From Chitinophagaceae bacterium (lineage in GTDB: Bacteria > Bacteroidota > Bacteroidia > Chitinophagales > Chitinophagaceae), in NCBI GenBank assembly GCA_016720565.1, contig JADKKJ010000011.1, positions 682,001 to 746,000 on the forward strand: a stretch of DNA of 64,000 bases, read 5' to 3'. This document shows, piece after piece, positions 34,803 through 43,014 of this stretch (position 1 is its first letter; every line of letters begins with the position of its first letter). Position numbers and translations under genes: made by a program. The notes under the pieces are model-generated. The model was not told the DNA's origin and ran no database searches. It saw only the letters and a list, made by a program, of their open reading frames with translations.

Positions 34803-35112
34803 AACAATGGTTTTTGTTTCGATGAAAAAAACTGGACAACGAAGTGTTGTCTCTTCCCAAATATGTTCTCATTTCAAAAGGCCTTAAAACGTAAAATCCC
34901 TGCAGTTGAGGAATAAGTGGCGTAGATCAGTTTTGTAAGGTGAATTCGTACTATCTGCTATGTCGGTTTTGCGGTTCTTTTTTTGCAGGCAGCTGAAAGA
35001 AGCAGATTTTAATAAAATCGAAGAAGCTATAATTGATTTTCCGTAAAATATTTTTTTGCGTCCTTTTATTATTTTTCCAGCTTAATTAGTTTAAGAACAC
35101 TTGTATATGGAA

Positions 35113-35145
35113 GTCCCCGGTTATCGGTAGTTTGTAACTACGGAC
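35113..35145. repeat. 16 bp repeat family, copy 2
   Basis: GTTTGTAACTACGGAC at 35130-35145 with a GTCC at 35113-35116 that can pair with the terminal GGAC around a longer loop. Confidence 0.65.
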
Positions 35146-35189
35146 ATTTTTTAAGGCGTAAAACAAACGAGTTCATAAAAATTAAGCTT

Positions 35190-35265
35190 GGTCTCTCAAC
35201 CCGCCACGACGGGCACGCCCCTCAACAGCGCAGCGCTCAACCCCTCAACCTCTCAACTCTCCCTC
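35190..35265. repeat. CTCAACC low-complexity patch
   Basis: At least six CTCAAC(C) units within about 75 bases, interrupted by short G/C-rich stretches. The reverse-complement form (GGTTGAG) recurs at 39183-39205 beside the MtfA gene. Confidence 0.5.
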
Positions 35266-35373
35266 TGACCACAATCACTCCCCCCTTTAACCCCCATCAT
35301 TGCGAATAGCACACACTCCAGCCTATATTTAAACAGTTTCCACATTCACGCCTTTTTTATCACGGCACTGGTT

Positions 35374-35396
35374 GTCCCTTGTTTGTAACTACGGAC
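35374..35396. repeat. 16 bp repeat family, copy 3
   Basis: TGTCC, then GTTTGTAACTACGGAC at 35381-35396, where TGTCC and GGACA can pair. It ends 20 bp before the ATG of the OmpA gene. Confidence 0.65.
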
Positions 35397-35416
35397 ATTT
35401 TGCTCAAACCATTTAT

Positions 35417-36484
35417 ATGAAAAAGTACTTTTTGGCCTTATTGCTTCCCCTGTTCAGCCTGCTGGCTGCATCGCAGGAGAATGATTCGCTGACCCGCATT
35501 TATTCCAAATTCGATTTTATCCCCGGGGAGAAGCTGATCCTATATGATGACTTTGCATCCGACAATATTGGCGACTTCCCTGTGCACTGGACGACAACCG
35601 GATCGGGAGAGATCGTCAGTTATCCGAAATACCCGGGAAAATGGTTTAAGATCACCAATAGCCGCGGCATCACAGCGCTGGCTGAACCGCTGAAGCTTCC
35701 TGAAAATTACACCATCGAATTTGAGGTGGTGCCTTTCAAAGACCCATCCAATGGCAATAATCCTGCTTACCGCTTTATGCTCATCAGCACGCAAAAGCCT
35801 AAGGACCTTTTGTACGGACTGGCAAGGCCCGGCGATGCCGGCACCTGGTTCGATATTGCCTACAATAGTTCCTATTTCTGCTATTACCGCGATGGCACAC
35901 CCGAATTATCAGGACGTACGACAGAACATCGCCAGCTCGCCGATACCAAATACAAGATCTCGATCTGGGTGCAGAAAGAAAGGATACGTCTTTACCAGGA
36001 TGAGGTGAAGCTATTTGACCTGGCCAAGGCCATGTCGCCCAAATACATTTATAACATGCTGCGCTTTGACAAGGGAACGCCGCTGATCCGCAACCTGCGC
36101 ATCGCTACCGGCCGTCCGGATACGCGCAACAAACTGATCACCGAAGGCAAGCTCGTGAGTTATGGTATCTATTTCGATGTGAACTCAGACAAGATCAAAC
36201 CTGAATCTTATGGTACGCTAAAAGAGATATCTGATGTGCTGGCAGAAAACCCGAATGTCCGCATTAAAATTGTCGGACATACCGATGCCGATGGCGACGA
36301 TGCTTTCAACCTGGATCTCTCGAAACGTCGCGCGGTTTCTGTAAAGAATGTGCTGGTTGCTTCTTTTGGGATAAATGCGGCAAGATTGGAAACCGATGGG
36401 AAAGGAAAGAAGGAGCCGGTGGCGAATAATGATAATAGTACGAATAAGGCGTTGAATAGAAGGGTGGAGTTTATAAAGCTGTGA
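35417..36484 (+). CDS. OmpA family outer-membrane protein
   Basis: 355 residues from the ATG at 35417, which gives a signal peptide (LALLLPLFSLLAASQ); the longer frame from 35372 would read through the 16 bp repeat. The N-terminal part (about 30-235) is a lectin/LamG-like beta-rich region (DFIPGEKLILYDDFASDNIGDFP). The OmpA domain (about 245-355) has GIYFDVNSDKIKPESYGTL, the peptidoglycan-contact segment IVGHTDADGDDAFNLDLSKRRA and the closing NRRVEFIKL. It should tether the outer membrane to peptidoglycan. Alone, with its own leader. Confidence 0.9.
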   Translation: MKKYFLALLLPLFSLLAASQENDSLTRIYSKFDFIPGEKLILYDDFASDNIGDFPVHWTTTGSGEIVSYPKYPGKWFKITNSRGITALAEPLKLPENYTIEFEVVPFKDPSNGNNPAYRFMLISTQKPKDLLYGLARPGDAGTWFDIAYNSSYFCYYRDGTPELSGRTTEHRQLADTKYKISIWVQKERIRLYQDEVKLFDLAKAMSPKYIYNMLRFDKGTPLIRNLRIATGRPDTRNKLITEGKLVSYGIYFDVNSDKIKPESYGTLKEISDVLAENPNVRIKIVGHTDADGDDAFNLDLSKRRAVSVKNVLVASFGINAARLETDGKGKKEPVANNDNSTNKALNRRVEFIKL

Positions 36485-36640
36485 GGATAGCAACTAATTG
36501 GCATCTAGTCTTCCGATGCCTGGAGTTTACACGATGAAATCTTAGCTAATCCATAACGGCTCTTTTGTCCACTATTCACTGAACTGCGACAGTTAATAAT
36601 GCAAACTTCGAATACTTCTCACCTAGCCAAACAACAAGGC

Positions 36641-38035
36641 ATGAAAAATTTAATTGTTTTTTTATCAGCATTACTTGGTCTAACAGCTGTAACTAAGGCT
36701 CAAATTCCATTCGGTGTTTCAGCAAAGGAAATTATACTGACACAATCGGTTGATGTAGATATTACAATGGGCTATATCAAAAGCACGGGAAAGCTAGGAG
36801 ATTATGTATACAAGGCGGGGAACAGAACCGGTGTTCATCTTAACAAGATTGAATACGAGCTTAAATTTTGGAATGTAGGAGCACTTGGTGGCAGCAGCGG
36901 GATGCTATGGTGGAAGAAAACGTATGCAGATGCAATACTGACCATACATTATTCAATAGATAACCCGGGTTTTGTGATCGGTGATCCCCATGAAGACAAA
37001 TTGTTTCCGGGTAAACCATTTTATCCAATAGTACCGGCGACCAGTTCACCGGATGTTGATGATATAGAATATAATTTGACTTTTGCAGGCGGTCCCAGCG
37101 GTGAGTTTGCAGAGAAATCTCCTTACCGGGACGGGGATCAGTTGGTGGCCCGTATGCCCGGGACCGACATTAAATTTTCATATAAAGGCCAGCGGCCTTA
37201 TGGAAATGACCGTTCTCCCATAGGCATGTCTGAGCTATTATTAAACCCGATGGAGTTTCCTGTTTCTGCATTCAGTGACTGGGGTAACAAAGAAGAACTC
37301 GGTCTCGTAGATTGCGGTGCCCGTTTCAATTCTCTTTCAGGACATGTTGAAGTACGACATGATGCCGAACCTAATGGATGGAAATCAGCTCAACTCGAAA
37401 TGGTGCTATATGTTGATGATCATGTCCGGACCTTTGAAGAAAGTTCTTCAATTATCAGCTTTGCAGATATGAGCACATTTGTAACTAAAGAGGAGACTGA
37501 AATAGTTGTGAATTCGCCGCCCAGTAAAGCCAATAAACTTAAATTAGTTACTGGCAAGATCATGGCCAATATTAAGAAGATGATGAAGGATGGCACAATG
37601 GAAATTGATATGACCCAGTGCGCTGCCACAATAAAGGGCACAACCTTTATCCTAGAATCCTCGGCATCCATTTCAACACTTAAAGTAATCGAAGGCACAG
37701 TTGACTTTACCTCAAAAGCAAATGGAAAGACCGTTAAGGTAAGTGATGGACAAATAGCCCGGGCAAACAACCAGGGAGTTAGTATGCCGGAGATGGCCGA
37801 TCTATCAACAGATAAAACGGAATGGGATCACTTCAAATCAGTTGCCGATCAAAATCCTTTGAAGCAAATTCAAAACCCGGTGAAGACAGATAAAAAATCA
37901 AAATCAACAACCAAAGTAATAATCAATGAGAGATCGGGAAGTTCTCTCCCCTGGTACCTGATACCCGGCCTGGTACTGATAGCTGGGCTTATTGTTTTTC
38001 TTGTCATAAAACAAAGAAAAAAAATCTCCCGATAG
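36641..38035 (+). CDS. FecR-domain protein with C-terminal membrane anchor
   Basis: 464 residues from the ATG at 36641, chosen because a signal peptide follows at once (LIVFLSALLGLTAVTKAQ). About 25-255 is a beta-rich region without recognised family. About 275-390 resembles a FecR sheet: KLKLVTGKIMANIKKMM, then ATIKGTTFILESSASISTLKVIEGTVDF and VKVSDGQIARANN. A single membrane helix (about 437-458, WYLIPGLVLIAGLIVFLVI) and a basic tail end the protein. No sigma factor gene is adjacent, so it is not an ordinary FecR anti-sigma partner. Function unknown. Confidence 0.68.
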   Translation: MKNLIVFLSALLGLTAVTKAQIPFGVSAKEIILTQSVDVDITMGYIKSTGKLGDYVYKAGNRTGVHLNKIEYELKFWNVGALGGSSGMLWWKKTYADAILTIHYSIDNPGFVIGDPHEDKLFPGKPFYPIVPATSSPDVDDIEYNLTFAGGPSGEFAEKSPYRDGDQLVARMPGTDIKFSYKGQRPYGNDRSPIGMSELLLNPMEFPVSAFSDWGNKEELGLVDCGARFNSLSGHVEVRHDAEPNGWKSAQLEMVLYVDDHVRTFEESSSIISFADMSTFVTKEETEIVVNSPPSKANKLKLVTGKIMANIKKMMKDGTMEIDMTQCAATIKGTTFILESSASISTLKVIEGTVDFTSKANGKTVKVSDGQIARANNQGVSMPEMADLSTDKTEWDHFKSVADQNPLKQIQNPVKTDKKSKSTTKVIINERSGSSLPWYLIPGLVLIAGLIVFLVIKQRKKISR

Positions 38036-38082
38036 AAAATAATAATAGTAATAAAGATTATTAATTAACGAGAATTGAACCC

Positions 38083-38174
38083 TGAGAAAGGGTAATAACC
38101 GTGCACGGTTCTGCTCACTGAATTACAAAACCCCCTACCGGAGGGGGTTTTGTAATTTATAGTGGTGTGGGGCG
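38083..38174. repeat. Right copy of the ~92 bp direct repeat, ending in tRNA-Phe
   Basis: TGAGAAAGGGTAATAACC, a GTGCACGGTTCTGCTCAC core, a 16 bp hairpin (38121-38157, loop ACCGG) and GTGGTGTGGGGCG, the last being the 3' end of tRNA-Phe. Same orientation as the left copy 7.6 kb away. Confidence 0.6.
38121..38157 (-). terminator. Hairpin terminator downstream of tRNA-Phe
   Basis: AATTACAAAACCCCCT pairs with its perfect complement over 16 bp around ACCGG. It lies 6 bp past the tRNA 3' end on the minus strand and may also end the plus-strand FecR-like gene. Confidence 0.75.
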
Positions 38175-38235
38175 GGATCGAACCGCCGACACAAGGATTT
38201 TCAGTCCTTTGCTCTACCAACTGAGCTACCGCACC
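38163..38235 (-). tRNA. tRNA-Phe (anticodon GAA)
   Basis: The minus strand folds into a complete 73-nt cloverleaf: D stem GCTC/GAGC, anticodon arm AAGGA-CTGAAAA-TCCTT with GAA at the centre, five-base variable loop, T arm GGCGG-TTCGATC-CCGCC, and discriminator A. CCA is not encoded. The acceptor stem GGTGCGG/CCACACC has one mismatch, C5 opposite A68. Confidence 0.95.
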
Positions 38236-38389
38236 GTTCCTGAAACATTCCCGGCCTAAAAGTGGAAGCCTTTAATGCCCTTCCTGTATCAGGGCTGCAA
38301 ATATAGGCAGGAAATCATTATTTATGAAATCCATTCGGGTGTTTTTGAGCCTCAGGATCAGGGTTTTCTGAGTCTCCATAGGATAGTAT

Positions 38390-39172
38390 TCATCCTTCCT
38401 GACCATTCCCTCCAAATATCCTTGCCAGCTGCTCATACAACTCGGGATGTTTTTCCTTCAGCAAATCCGGCCTTGAAAAAAAATATTCGGATATAACGGC
38501 ATAAAACTCTGCTTCATTGGTGAGCGCATAGGGGTTGATGTCTGAATGACCAGCTTCAATGTTTTTCATTTCCTCATGCATCAGCTTTAACCAGGGAAGA
38601 ACATATTTTTTCTGAAGCACCGTTTCCGGCAGTCCATCAAAAGATCCGTCTGTACTGTCTACCAGGTGCACAAACTCATGAATGCCTACATTGGTCTTTC
38701 CTGTTTTGTTTGAAAAGGATTCTCTTAAGGCCTGTTGAGAAAGGATCATTACATTTTTATAGGCCCCGCTTCCAACCATCCCCAGGGTATCCCGTGAATG
38801 ACCTTCCTGCCTAAACTTTTCATCAAAGCGATCAGGATATAAAAGCACCTCATGAAGATTGGGATACTCCCAGTCACTGTAGCCAAAAATGGGAATGACT
38901 GCGCTGGCAGCGACCAACACCTGGTCAAGAGCATCCAGTTTAGTTCTCACTGCAGTGATCTTTGCTTTTTTCAAAAACCTTTGTACCCTGGTTTCGAATT
39001 CTACTCTCCTCTCTGTTGGAAGGTCCTGGTAAAAAGCCACCTCCTCCTTTAATATACTCCTGATAGTTTCCGGGGAAGGAAGCTCCATTGCCTTTTGCTT
39101 TGGACGATATAAAAAAGCGGCGACGAATAAAATCAGGCCGATGAGGACGAATAGCAGGTAGAGGAGTTGCAT
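38390..39172 (-). CDS. MtfA-type zinc metallopeptidase (M90 family)
   Basis: 260 residues. An N-terminal membrane helix (about 3-21) is followed by the MtfA core: PIFGYSDWEYPNLHEVLLYPDRF, the zinc motif His165-Glu166-xx-His169 in VGIHEFVHLVD, and the C-terminal TNEAEFYAVISEYFFSRPDLL that contributes the third ligand (a glutamate of NEAEFYA). E. coli MtfA is a soluble peptidase that binds the repressor Mlc; in Bacteroidota the role is unknown and the membrane anchor is a local feature. Alone on the minus strand, with GGTTGAG repeats just upstream. Confidence 0.88.
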   Translation of the reverse strand: MQLLYLLFVLIGLILFVAAFLYRPKQKAMELPSPETIRSILKEEVAFYQDLPTERRVEFETRVQRFLKKAKITAVRTKLDALDQVLVAASAVIPIFGYSDWEYPNLHEVLLYPDRFDEKFRQEGHSRDTLGMVGSGAYKNVMILSQQALRESFSNKTGKTNVGIHEFVHLVDSTDGSFDGLPETVLQKKYVLPWLKLMHEEMKNIEAGHSDINPYALTNEAEFYAVISEYFFSRPDLLKEKHPELYEQLARIFGGNGQEG

Positions 39173-39182
39173 GTTTGGGGAA

Positions 39183-39215
39183 GGTTGAGAGATTGAGGGG
39201 TTGAGAAGTTCAGGT
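39183..39215. repeat. GGTTGAG low-complexity patch
   Basis: GGTTGAG, ATTGAGG, GGTTGAG units in tandem just upstream of the MtfA start, the complement of the CTCAACC patch at 35.2 kb. Confidence 0.4.
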
Positions 39216-39274
39216 TACCTAGTCTATTAAGTTAAGATAAGTTTTCAATGCGAGGAAGCTTCTTTACTATCTAT

Positions 39275-39310
39275 AAAAAAATCAGGCACAGTATCTCTAC
39301 TGTGCCTGAT
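39275..39310 (-). terminator. Terminator of the fasciclin gene
   Basis: On the minus strand ATCAGGCACAGTA pairs perfectly with TACTGTGCCTGAT (13 bp, 4-base loop) followed by a run of T. Confidence 0.93.
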
Positions 39311-39338
39311 GATCTAAGAAACCAAAGAAAGCTGAGGC

Positions 39339-39863
39339 TTACTTCGCTGCAGGTAATAATACCGCATCAATTACATGAATAACGCCATTGCTGCCTTCCA
39401 GATCGGTAGCAGTAACGGTAGCTTTACCGCCTTTCTCGTCCGTTAAAACTACTTTACCATTCTCCACTGCTGCAGAAAGCTTTCCTCCTGCCACGGTTGT
39501 CAACACCACTTTCCCACCACCTTTCTTAATAGCTGCCAAAACATCTTTCGCAGTTAAATTACCTGCAACAACATGGTAGGTCAATATACCTGCTAATGTT
39601 GCTTTGTTCTCTGGCTTCAATAAAGTAGCCACGGTTCCGGCAGGTAACTTGTCAAATGCTGCATTTGTTGGCGCAAATACGGTGAAAGGGCCCTTACTTT
39701 TAAGGGTAGCCACCAGGTCTGCCGCTTTTACAGCAGCCACCAGGGTAGTATGGTCTGCAGAACCAACTGCTACATCTACAATGTCTTTTTTAGTTTGAGC
39801 CATAGCATTCAGGCAAAGTAAACCTGCAGCTAAAAACATTCCGATCTTTTTCATTGACTTCAT
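39339..39863 (-). CDS. Fasciclin (FAS1) domain exported protein
   Basis: 174 residues: signal peptide about 1-22 (FLAAGLLCLNAMAQ) and one FAS1 domain (about 30-172) with both conserved boxes, GPFTVFAPTNAAFDKLP (H1) and LTYHVVAGNLTAKDV, plus NGVIHVIDAVLLP (H2). FAS1 domains mediate adhesion or matrix contact. It follows the Blh gene on the same strand with 60 bp between. FAS1 genes often sit near rhodopsin or carotenoid genes in Bacteroidota, but the link is only positional here. Confidence 0.93.
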   Translation of the reverse strand: MKSMKKIGMFLAAGLLCLNAMAQTKKDIVDVAVGSADHTTLVAAVKAADLVATLKSKGPFTVFAPTNAAFDKLPAGTVATLLKPENKATLAGILTYHVVAGNLTAKDVLAAIKKGGGKVVLTTVAGGKLSAAVENGKVVLTDEKGGKATVTATDLEGSNGVIHVIDAVLLPAAK

Positions 39864-39923
39864 TTTGTTTTTTTTTGTGATTAAAAGAATTATTAGTGAT
39901 TAAAAATTTTTATGATAAATATG

Positions 39924-40853
39924 TTACTGCCGGTTTAAGCGTATACTATTATACATGTCGTGCATGATCGTCATATGCGGGGCGGTAAGTACCGCCAATC
40001 CTATGAATAAATATCCCGCCACTGCATTGCTGCTTATGAACATGGAGCCTGTTAAACCGAACAAGGCTATTCCCGAAATTGCCAGCGCACTGTACAGGAG
40101 TATTTGTTTAGCGATTGTATTCCTGGAAAAAGTATTATTGGTTCTTAAGTAAGAAACAATATTGCTCAGGGACAATACGGAATGCCACACCACAAAATAA
40201 AAGGTGAACCCCAGCAGCAAAGGCAGCTTGAAAAGAATAACAACGATCACTGCAAAGCGAATCAGAAACTGACCTTTTTCATTTACTGTGGGGCTGGCAT
40301 TCACCAGGAAATAAACAAAGGTGCTGGTAAAGAATAAAGTGCCTGCTGCTGATAGAATAAAATAACGGTTAGCATCTATCCAGCTAATAATTGTTTCATT
40401 TTCCCTGCCCGCCTTGAATAATTGGTAGATCGGCCTTGCTTCTTCAAAATGGTGCAGAAGAATAACAGAAATAATTACCAACCCGTATGAAATAACAAAT
40501 AGTTTTCCCGAAACCGTGTTGGTCTTAAACTGGTGCAGATCTGTTTCGCCAAAATGGTAGGCTGCAAAAAACAAGAACAATAAAATACCAGCAACAGGAA
40601 AAACCCAGAGGATGGCCGCAAACATCAATAACCGCCCTATATAAATGGCCAGAAACCTGGTCTTTGAAAACTCCTTTTCACCTGCACTGGCATTACGGCT
40701 GGCTACAAGCAGATCTGCCGAACCATGCGGTACCCCCATTAAAAGGATGCCGGTAAGGAAAATGATGAATTGGGTATTAGTATCTACCTGAATAATATAT
40801 TGCTCCATCAAAAGCAATAAACAACCAAGTAATAATAATACGAAGCGAATCAT
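39924..40853 (-). CDS. blh: Brp/Blh family beta-carotene 15,15'-dioxygenase
   Basis: 309 residues, about eight membrane segments. Family histidines are visible in LMGVPHGSADLLV, FFAAYHFGETDLHQF, LHHFEEARP, VVWHSVLSL and TAPHMTIMHDMY, the expected iron ligands. Blh cleaves beta-carotene to two molecules of retinal, the chromophore of the proteorhodopsin encoded directly upstream. The spacing is 71 bp and is filled by a strong hairpin, so expression may be reduced relative to the rhodopsin gene. Genes for beta-carotene synthesis are not in the window. Confidence 0.94.
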   Translation of the reverse strand: MIRFVLLLLGCLLLLMEQYIIQVDTNTQFIIFLTGILLMGVPHGSADLLVASRNASAGEKEFSKTRFLAIYIGRLLMFAAILWVFPVAGILLFLFFAAYHFGETDLHQFKTNTVSGKLFVISYGLVIISVILLHHFEEARPIYQLFKAGRENETIISWIDANRYFILSAAGTLFFTSTFVYFLVNASPTVNEKGQFLIRFAVIVVILFKLPLLLGFTFYFVVWHSVLSLSNIVSYLRTNNTFSRNTIAKQILLYSALAISGIALFGLTGSMFISSNAVAGYLFIGLAVLTAPHMTIMHDMYNSIRLNRQ

Positions 40854-40882
40854 GATCTGTTCAATTGAAGTTGTTATCGAAA

Positions 40883-40916
40883 CAAAAAGGGTGATAGGGT
40901 TATATCACCCTTTTTG
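40883..40916 (-). terminator. Hairpin between proteorhodopsin and blh
   Basis: CAAAAAGGGTGATA pairs with TATCACCCTTTTTG (14 bp, 6-base loop). On the minus strand the stem is followed directly by T-poor sequence, but the stem itself ends in a T run. It lies 8 bp past the rhodopsin stop codon, so it could act as a partial terminator or 3' stabiliser. Confidence 0.75.
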
Positions 40917-40924
40917 TAAACCAG

Positions 40925-41668
40925 TTAGGCGTTAGCCGTAGCTGGAGATTTCTCAGACTGAGCCAGCGCATAGATCACCAGGCCAAATCCGATCTTATTA
41001 ATGGCATCTCCGATATTGTAAACAATATCCATTGAAAGTCCTTCCCATATCCTCATTCCAAACAATCCACCCTCTGTACCTGCTATATATCCAACAGGAT
41101 AGATCGCCCATCCTACCAATACAAACCAGCCCAGCGATTTAACGGCTTTGGCTACTGCAGGACCTGCATTAGTTGCAAGCCTCGACACTTCTCCAAACCA
41201 TACCAGGTAAACAATATAGAAATAAGCAATTCCACTGATCAGACCCCAGATCCAGCTCTGTGTTTCCTTACCATAAATGGCCTCTCCTATATAACCAGTA
41301 ACCAGCATCACCAGGGAAGCGGCTATCAATTGCCAGAGTAACCCGATCTTACCGCCGGCTTTTTTGGTAATAAGGTAAAATTCAACACACATCAGAGGTA
41401 CAGTAAGGATCCAGTCTACGTAACGGAAAAAAACAGGTGATTCCCCTGTTTCCAGGTTATAACCACGCATGTAATAATAGTGTACCGCAGCAATAAAAGT
41501 GATCAGCCCGGATACAAGAATAGATGTTCGCCATTTCTTGTCAACATTAGACATTTCAAAAAAGAAAAAGACCGCTGCTGCCATCATGGCCATTGTGCCA
41601 ACGAAAAAAGTGAAAGCAACATAATTGTTATTTGCAATCGGGGATATTCCCAATAAATAATTAAACAT
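40925..41668 (-). CDS. Proteorhodopsin, light-driven proton pump
   Basis: 247 residues with seven membrane helices. Helix C reads RYVDWILTVPLMCVEFYL: proton acceptor Asp85, Thr89 and proton donor Glu96 form the DTE motif of outward proton pumps. His63 on helix B (AVHYYYMRG) corresponds to the counter-ion partner histidine of proteorhodopsins. The Schiff-base lysine is Lys225 in GDAINKIGFG. The tuning position, two residues after the TVP proline, is Met93, the usual state in green-absorbing Bacteroidota proteorhodopsins. No cleavable signal is evident. It is the first gene of a minus-strand block with blh and the fasciclin gene. Confidence 0.96.
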   Translation of the reverse strand: MFNYLLGISPIANNNYVAFTFFVGTMAMMAAAVFFFFEMSNVDKKWRTSILVSGLITFIAAVHYYYMRGYNLETGESPVFFRYVDWILTVPLMCVEFYLITKKAGGKIGLLWQLIAASLVMLVTGYIGEAIYGKETQSWIWGLISGIAYFYIVYLVWFGEVSRLATNAGPAVAKAVKSLGWFVLVGWAIYPVGYIAGTEGGLFGMRIWEGLSMDIVYNIGDAINKIGFGLVIYALAQSEKSPATANA

Positions 41669-42012
41669 AGAAGTTTAGTTTTTGGTGAATAATAATTTCA
41701 AGAGGCAATTTTTAAAGAACCATATGGTGTTGTTCAAATCCCGGATAGGAAATGTTAAACGACGTCTGCTCATTAATGTTTGCATGTTTTTAAAATTTCT
41801 GCTTAAAAAGCGAAACAATCCCGGAGATCGTCTATACTGTTTAATCTTCACCGCCTACTCGTATCAGAAAACTTTACAAGAAAAATTTTCCCGGCCTTTA
41901 CCAAAACCGGAGCAGATCTGTTTTGAGTAAACAAAGGCCCTGTTTTGTTGTTGATCTATAGACAAAACAAAACAGGCCTGGCCAATAGTAGAGTCATCCT
42001 TCAATAAACAAA
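41669..42012. other. Intergenic region of 344 bp between proteorhodopsin and DUF2071
   Basis: Divergent promoter space. No full TAnnTTTG box was found on either strand. An inverted repeat at 41936-41978 (GGCCCTGTTTTGTT with its near-complement) lies just upstream of the DUF2071 gene. An open frame at 41682-41930 has no protein-like features and is not annotated. Confidence 0.5.
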
Positions 42013-42729
42013 ATGACAGACACATTTTTATCGGCGCGCTGGGAGAATATAATCATGGCTAATTATGAGGTTAGCGCCGATCTTCTAAAGCCACACTTAC
42101 CACCTGGTGTAGAACTGGATCATTTCAATAATAAGATCTATGTAAGCCTGGTGGGCTTTATGTTTAAAGGAACCAGCTTGTTCCACATCCCCATCCCATT
42201 GCTGGGAACATTCGAAGAGATCAATCTTCGCTTTTATGTAAAAAGGATCCAGGGTGACACCATTAAAAGAGGGGTTGTATTTATAAACGAAACCGTTCCC
42301 TATAAGCCAGTGGCCTGGCTGGCCAATAAGCTGTACAAGGAACACTATACTGCCATCCCGGCAAAAAGCAGGATTATTAATACAGCCTCCGCCAAAAGCA
42401 TAAAGTATGACTGGAAAATAAATAAGAAGTGGAACCACCTTGCCGTAAATGCCGACAATAAAAACGAGGAAATGGCGCCCGGAGGCGCAGAGGAGTATAT
42501 TTTTGAACATTATTATGGTTACACAAAAATAAATGACCAGCAATCCCAGGAGTATAAGGTAGAGCATCCCAGGTGGCAGGTGAATCGGGTAAACGACTAT
42601 TCAATAGACTGCGACTTCAGGTCCATGTATGGAAATGAATTCTCCTTTTTGAATAATTCCAGGCCGGCATCGGTTATTATGGCCGCTGGTTCTCCCGTTG
42701 CTGTTAAATGGAAACGAACTACATTTTAA
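42013..42729 (+). CDS. DUF2071 family protein (YqjF-like)
   Basis: 238 residues, soluble. Matches DUF2071: FLSARWENIIMANYEVSADLLKPHLPPGVELD at the N-terminus, EEINLRFYVKR in the middle and a C-terminal RWQVNRVNDYSIDCDF. The fold is related to acetoacetate decarboxylase, but the catalytic lysine of that enzyme is not evident, so activity is unknown. It starts a plus-strand operon with TIGR03643 and DUF2256 genes (spacing 10 and 5 bp). Confidence 0.85.
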   Translation: MTDTFLSARWENIIMANYEVSADLLKPHLPPGVELDHFNNKIYVSLVGFMFKGTSLFHIPIPLLGTFEEINLRFYVKRIQGDTIKRGVVFINETVPYKPVAWLANKLYKEHYTAIPAKSRIINTASAKSIKYDWKINKKWNHLAVNADNKNEEMAPGGAEEYIFEHYYGYTKINDQQSQEYKVEHPRWQVNRVNDYSIDCDFRSMYGNEFSFLNNSRPASVIMAAGSPVAVKWKRTTF

Positions 42730-42739
42730 TGGTTTTAAG

Positions 42740-43009
42740 ATGGAACAAAAACATATAGACCGGATCATTGAAATGGCCTGGGAAGACCGAACTCCTTTTG
42801 AAGCGATCCAATTTCAATTTGGATTGGCCGAAGCCGAGGTGATCGCCCTTATGAGAAGGGAATTAAAACGCAGCAGTTTTAACCTCTGGAGAAAAAGAGT
42901 AAACAGCGGAGTCAGCCAGAAGCACCTGTTTAAAAGAGCATCTGCCGTCACCCGATTCCGTTCGGCCCTGCAGCGAACCATATCCATGAATAAGATCAGC
43001 AAACGCTAA
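42740..43009 (+). CDS. TIGR03643/DUF2805 family protein
   Basis: 89 residues from the ATG at 42740; the longer frame from 42698 would overlap the DUF2071 gene. Conserved text: IDRIIEMAWEDRTPFEAI, FGLAEAEVIALMRRELK and FNLWRKRV. It looks like a small helix-turn-helix-type protein of unknown function. Family members are commonly found next to DUF2256 and photolyase/cryptochrome-type genes, which fits the light-related neighbourhood. Confidence 0.85.
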   Translation: MEQKHIDRIIEMAWEDRTPFEAIQFQFGLAEAEVIALMRRELKRSSFNLWRKRVNSGVSQKHLFKRASAVTRFRSALQRTISMNKISKR

Positions 43010-43014
43010 GCAGC

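Larger units (their letters stand above)
34803..35416. other. Intergenic region of 614 bp with repeats only
   Basis: No credible gene on either strand. It contains copies 2 and 3 of the 16 bp repeat and, between them (about 35190-35265), a pyrimidine-rich patch with several CTCAACC or CTCAAC units. AT-rich DNA at 35030-35100 could hold promoters, but no clear -7/-33 pair was found. Confidence 0.6.

Noticed and set aside
35190..35265. CTCAAC-rich patch as a CRISPR array
   Set aside because: Units are 6-7 bases, spacing is irregular and there are no spacers of constant length.
36641..38035. FecR-like protein as an anti-sigma factor of an iron-uptake operon
   Set aside because: No ECF sigma factor or TonB receptor is adjacent, and the protein has an exported N-terminus with the membrane anchor at the C-terminus.
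41682..41930. 82-codon open frame between proteorhodopsin and DUF2071
   Set aside because: Basic, low-complexity translation without family features, located in the divergent promoter region.
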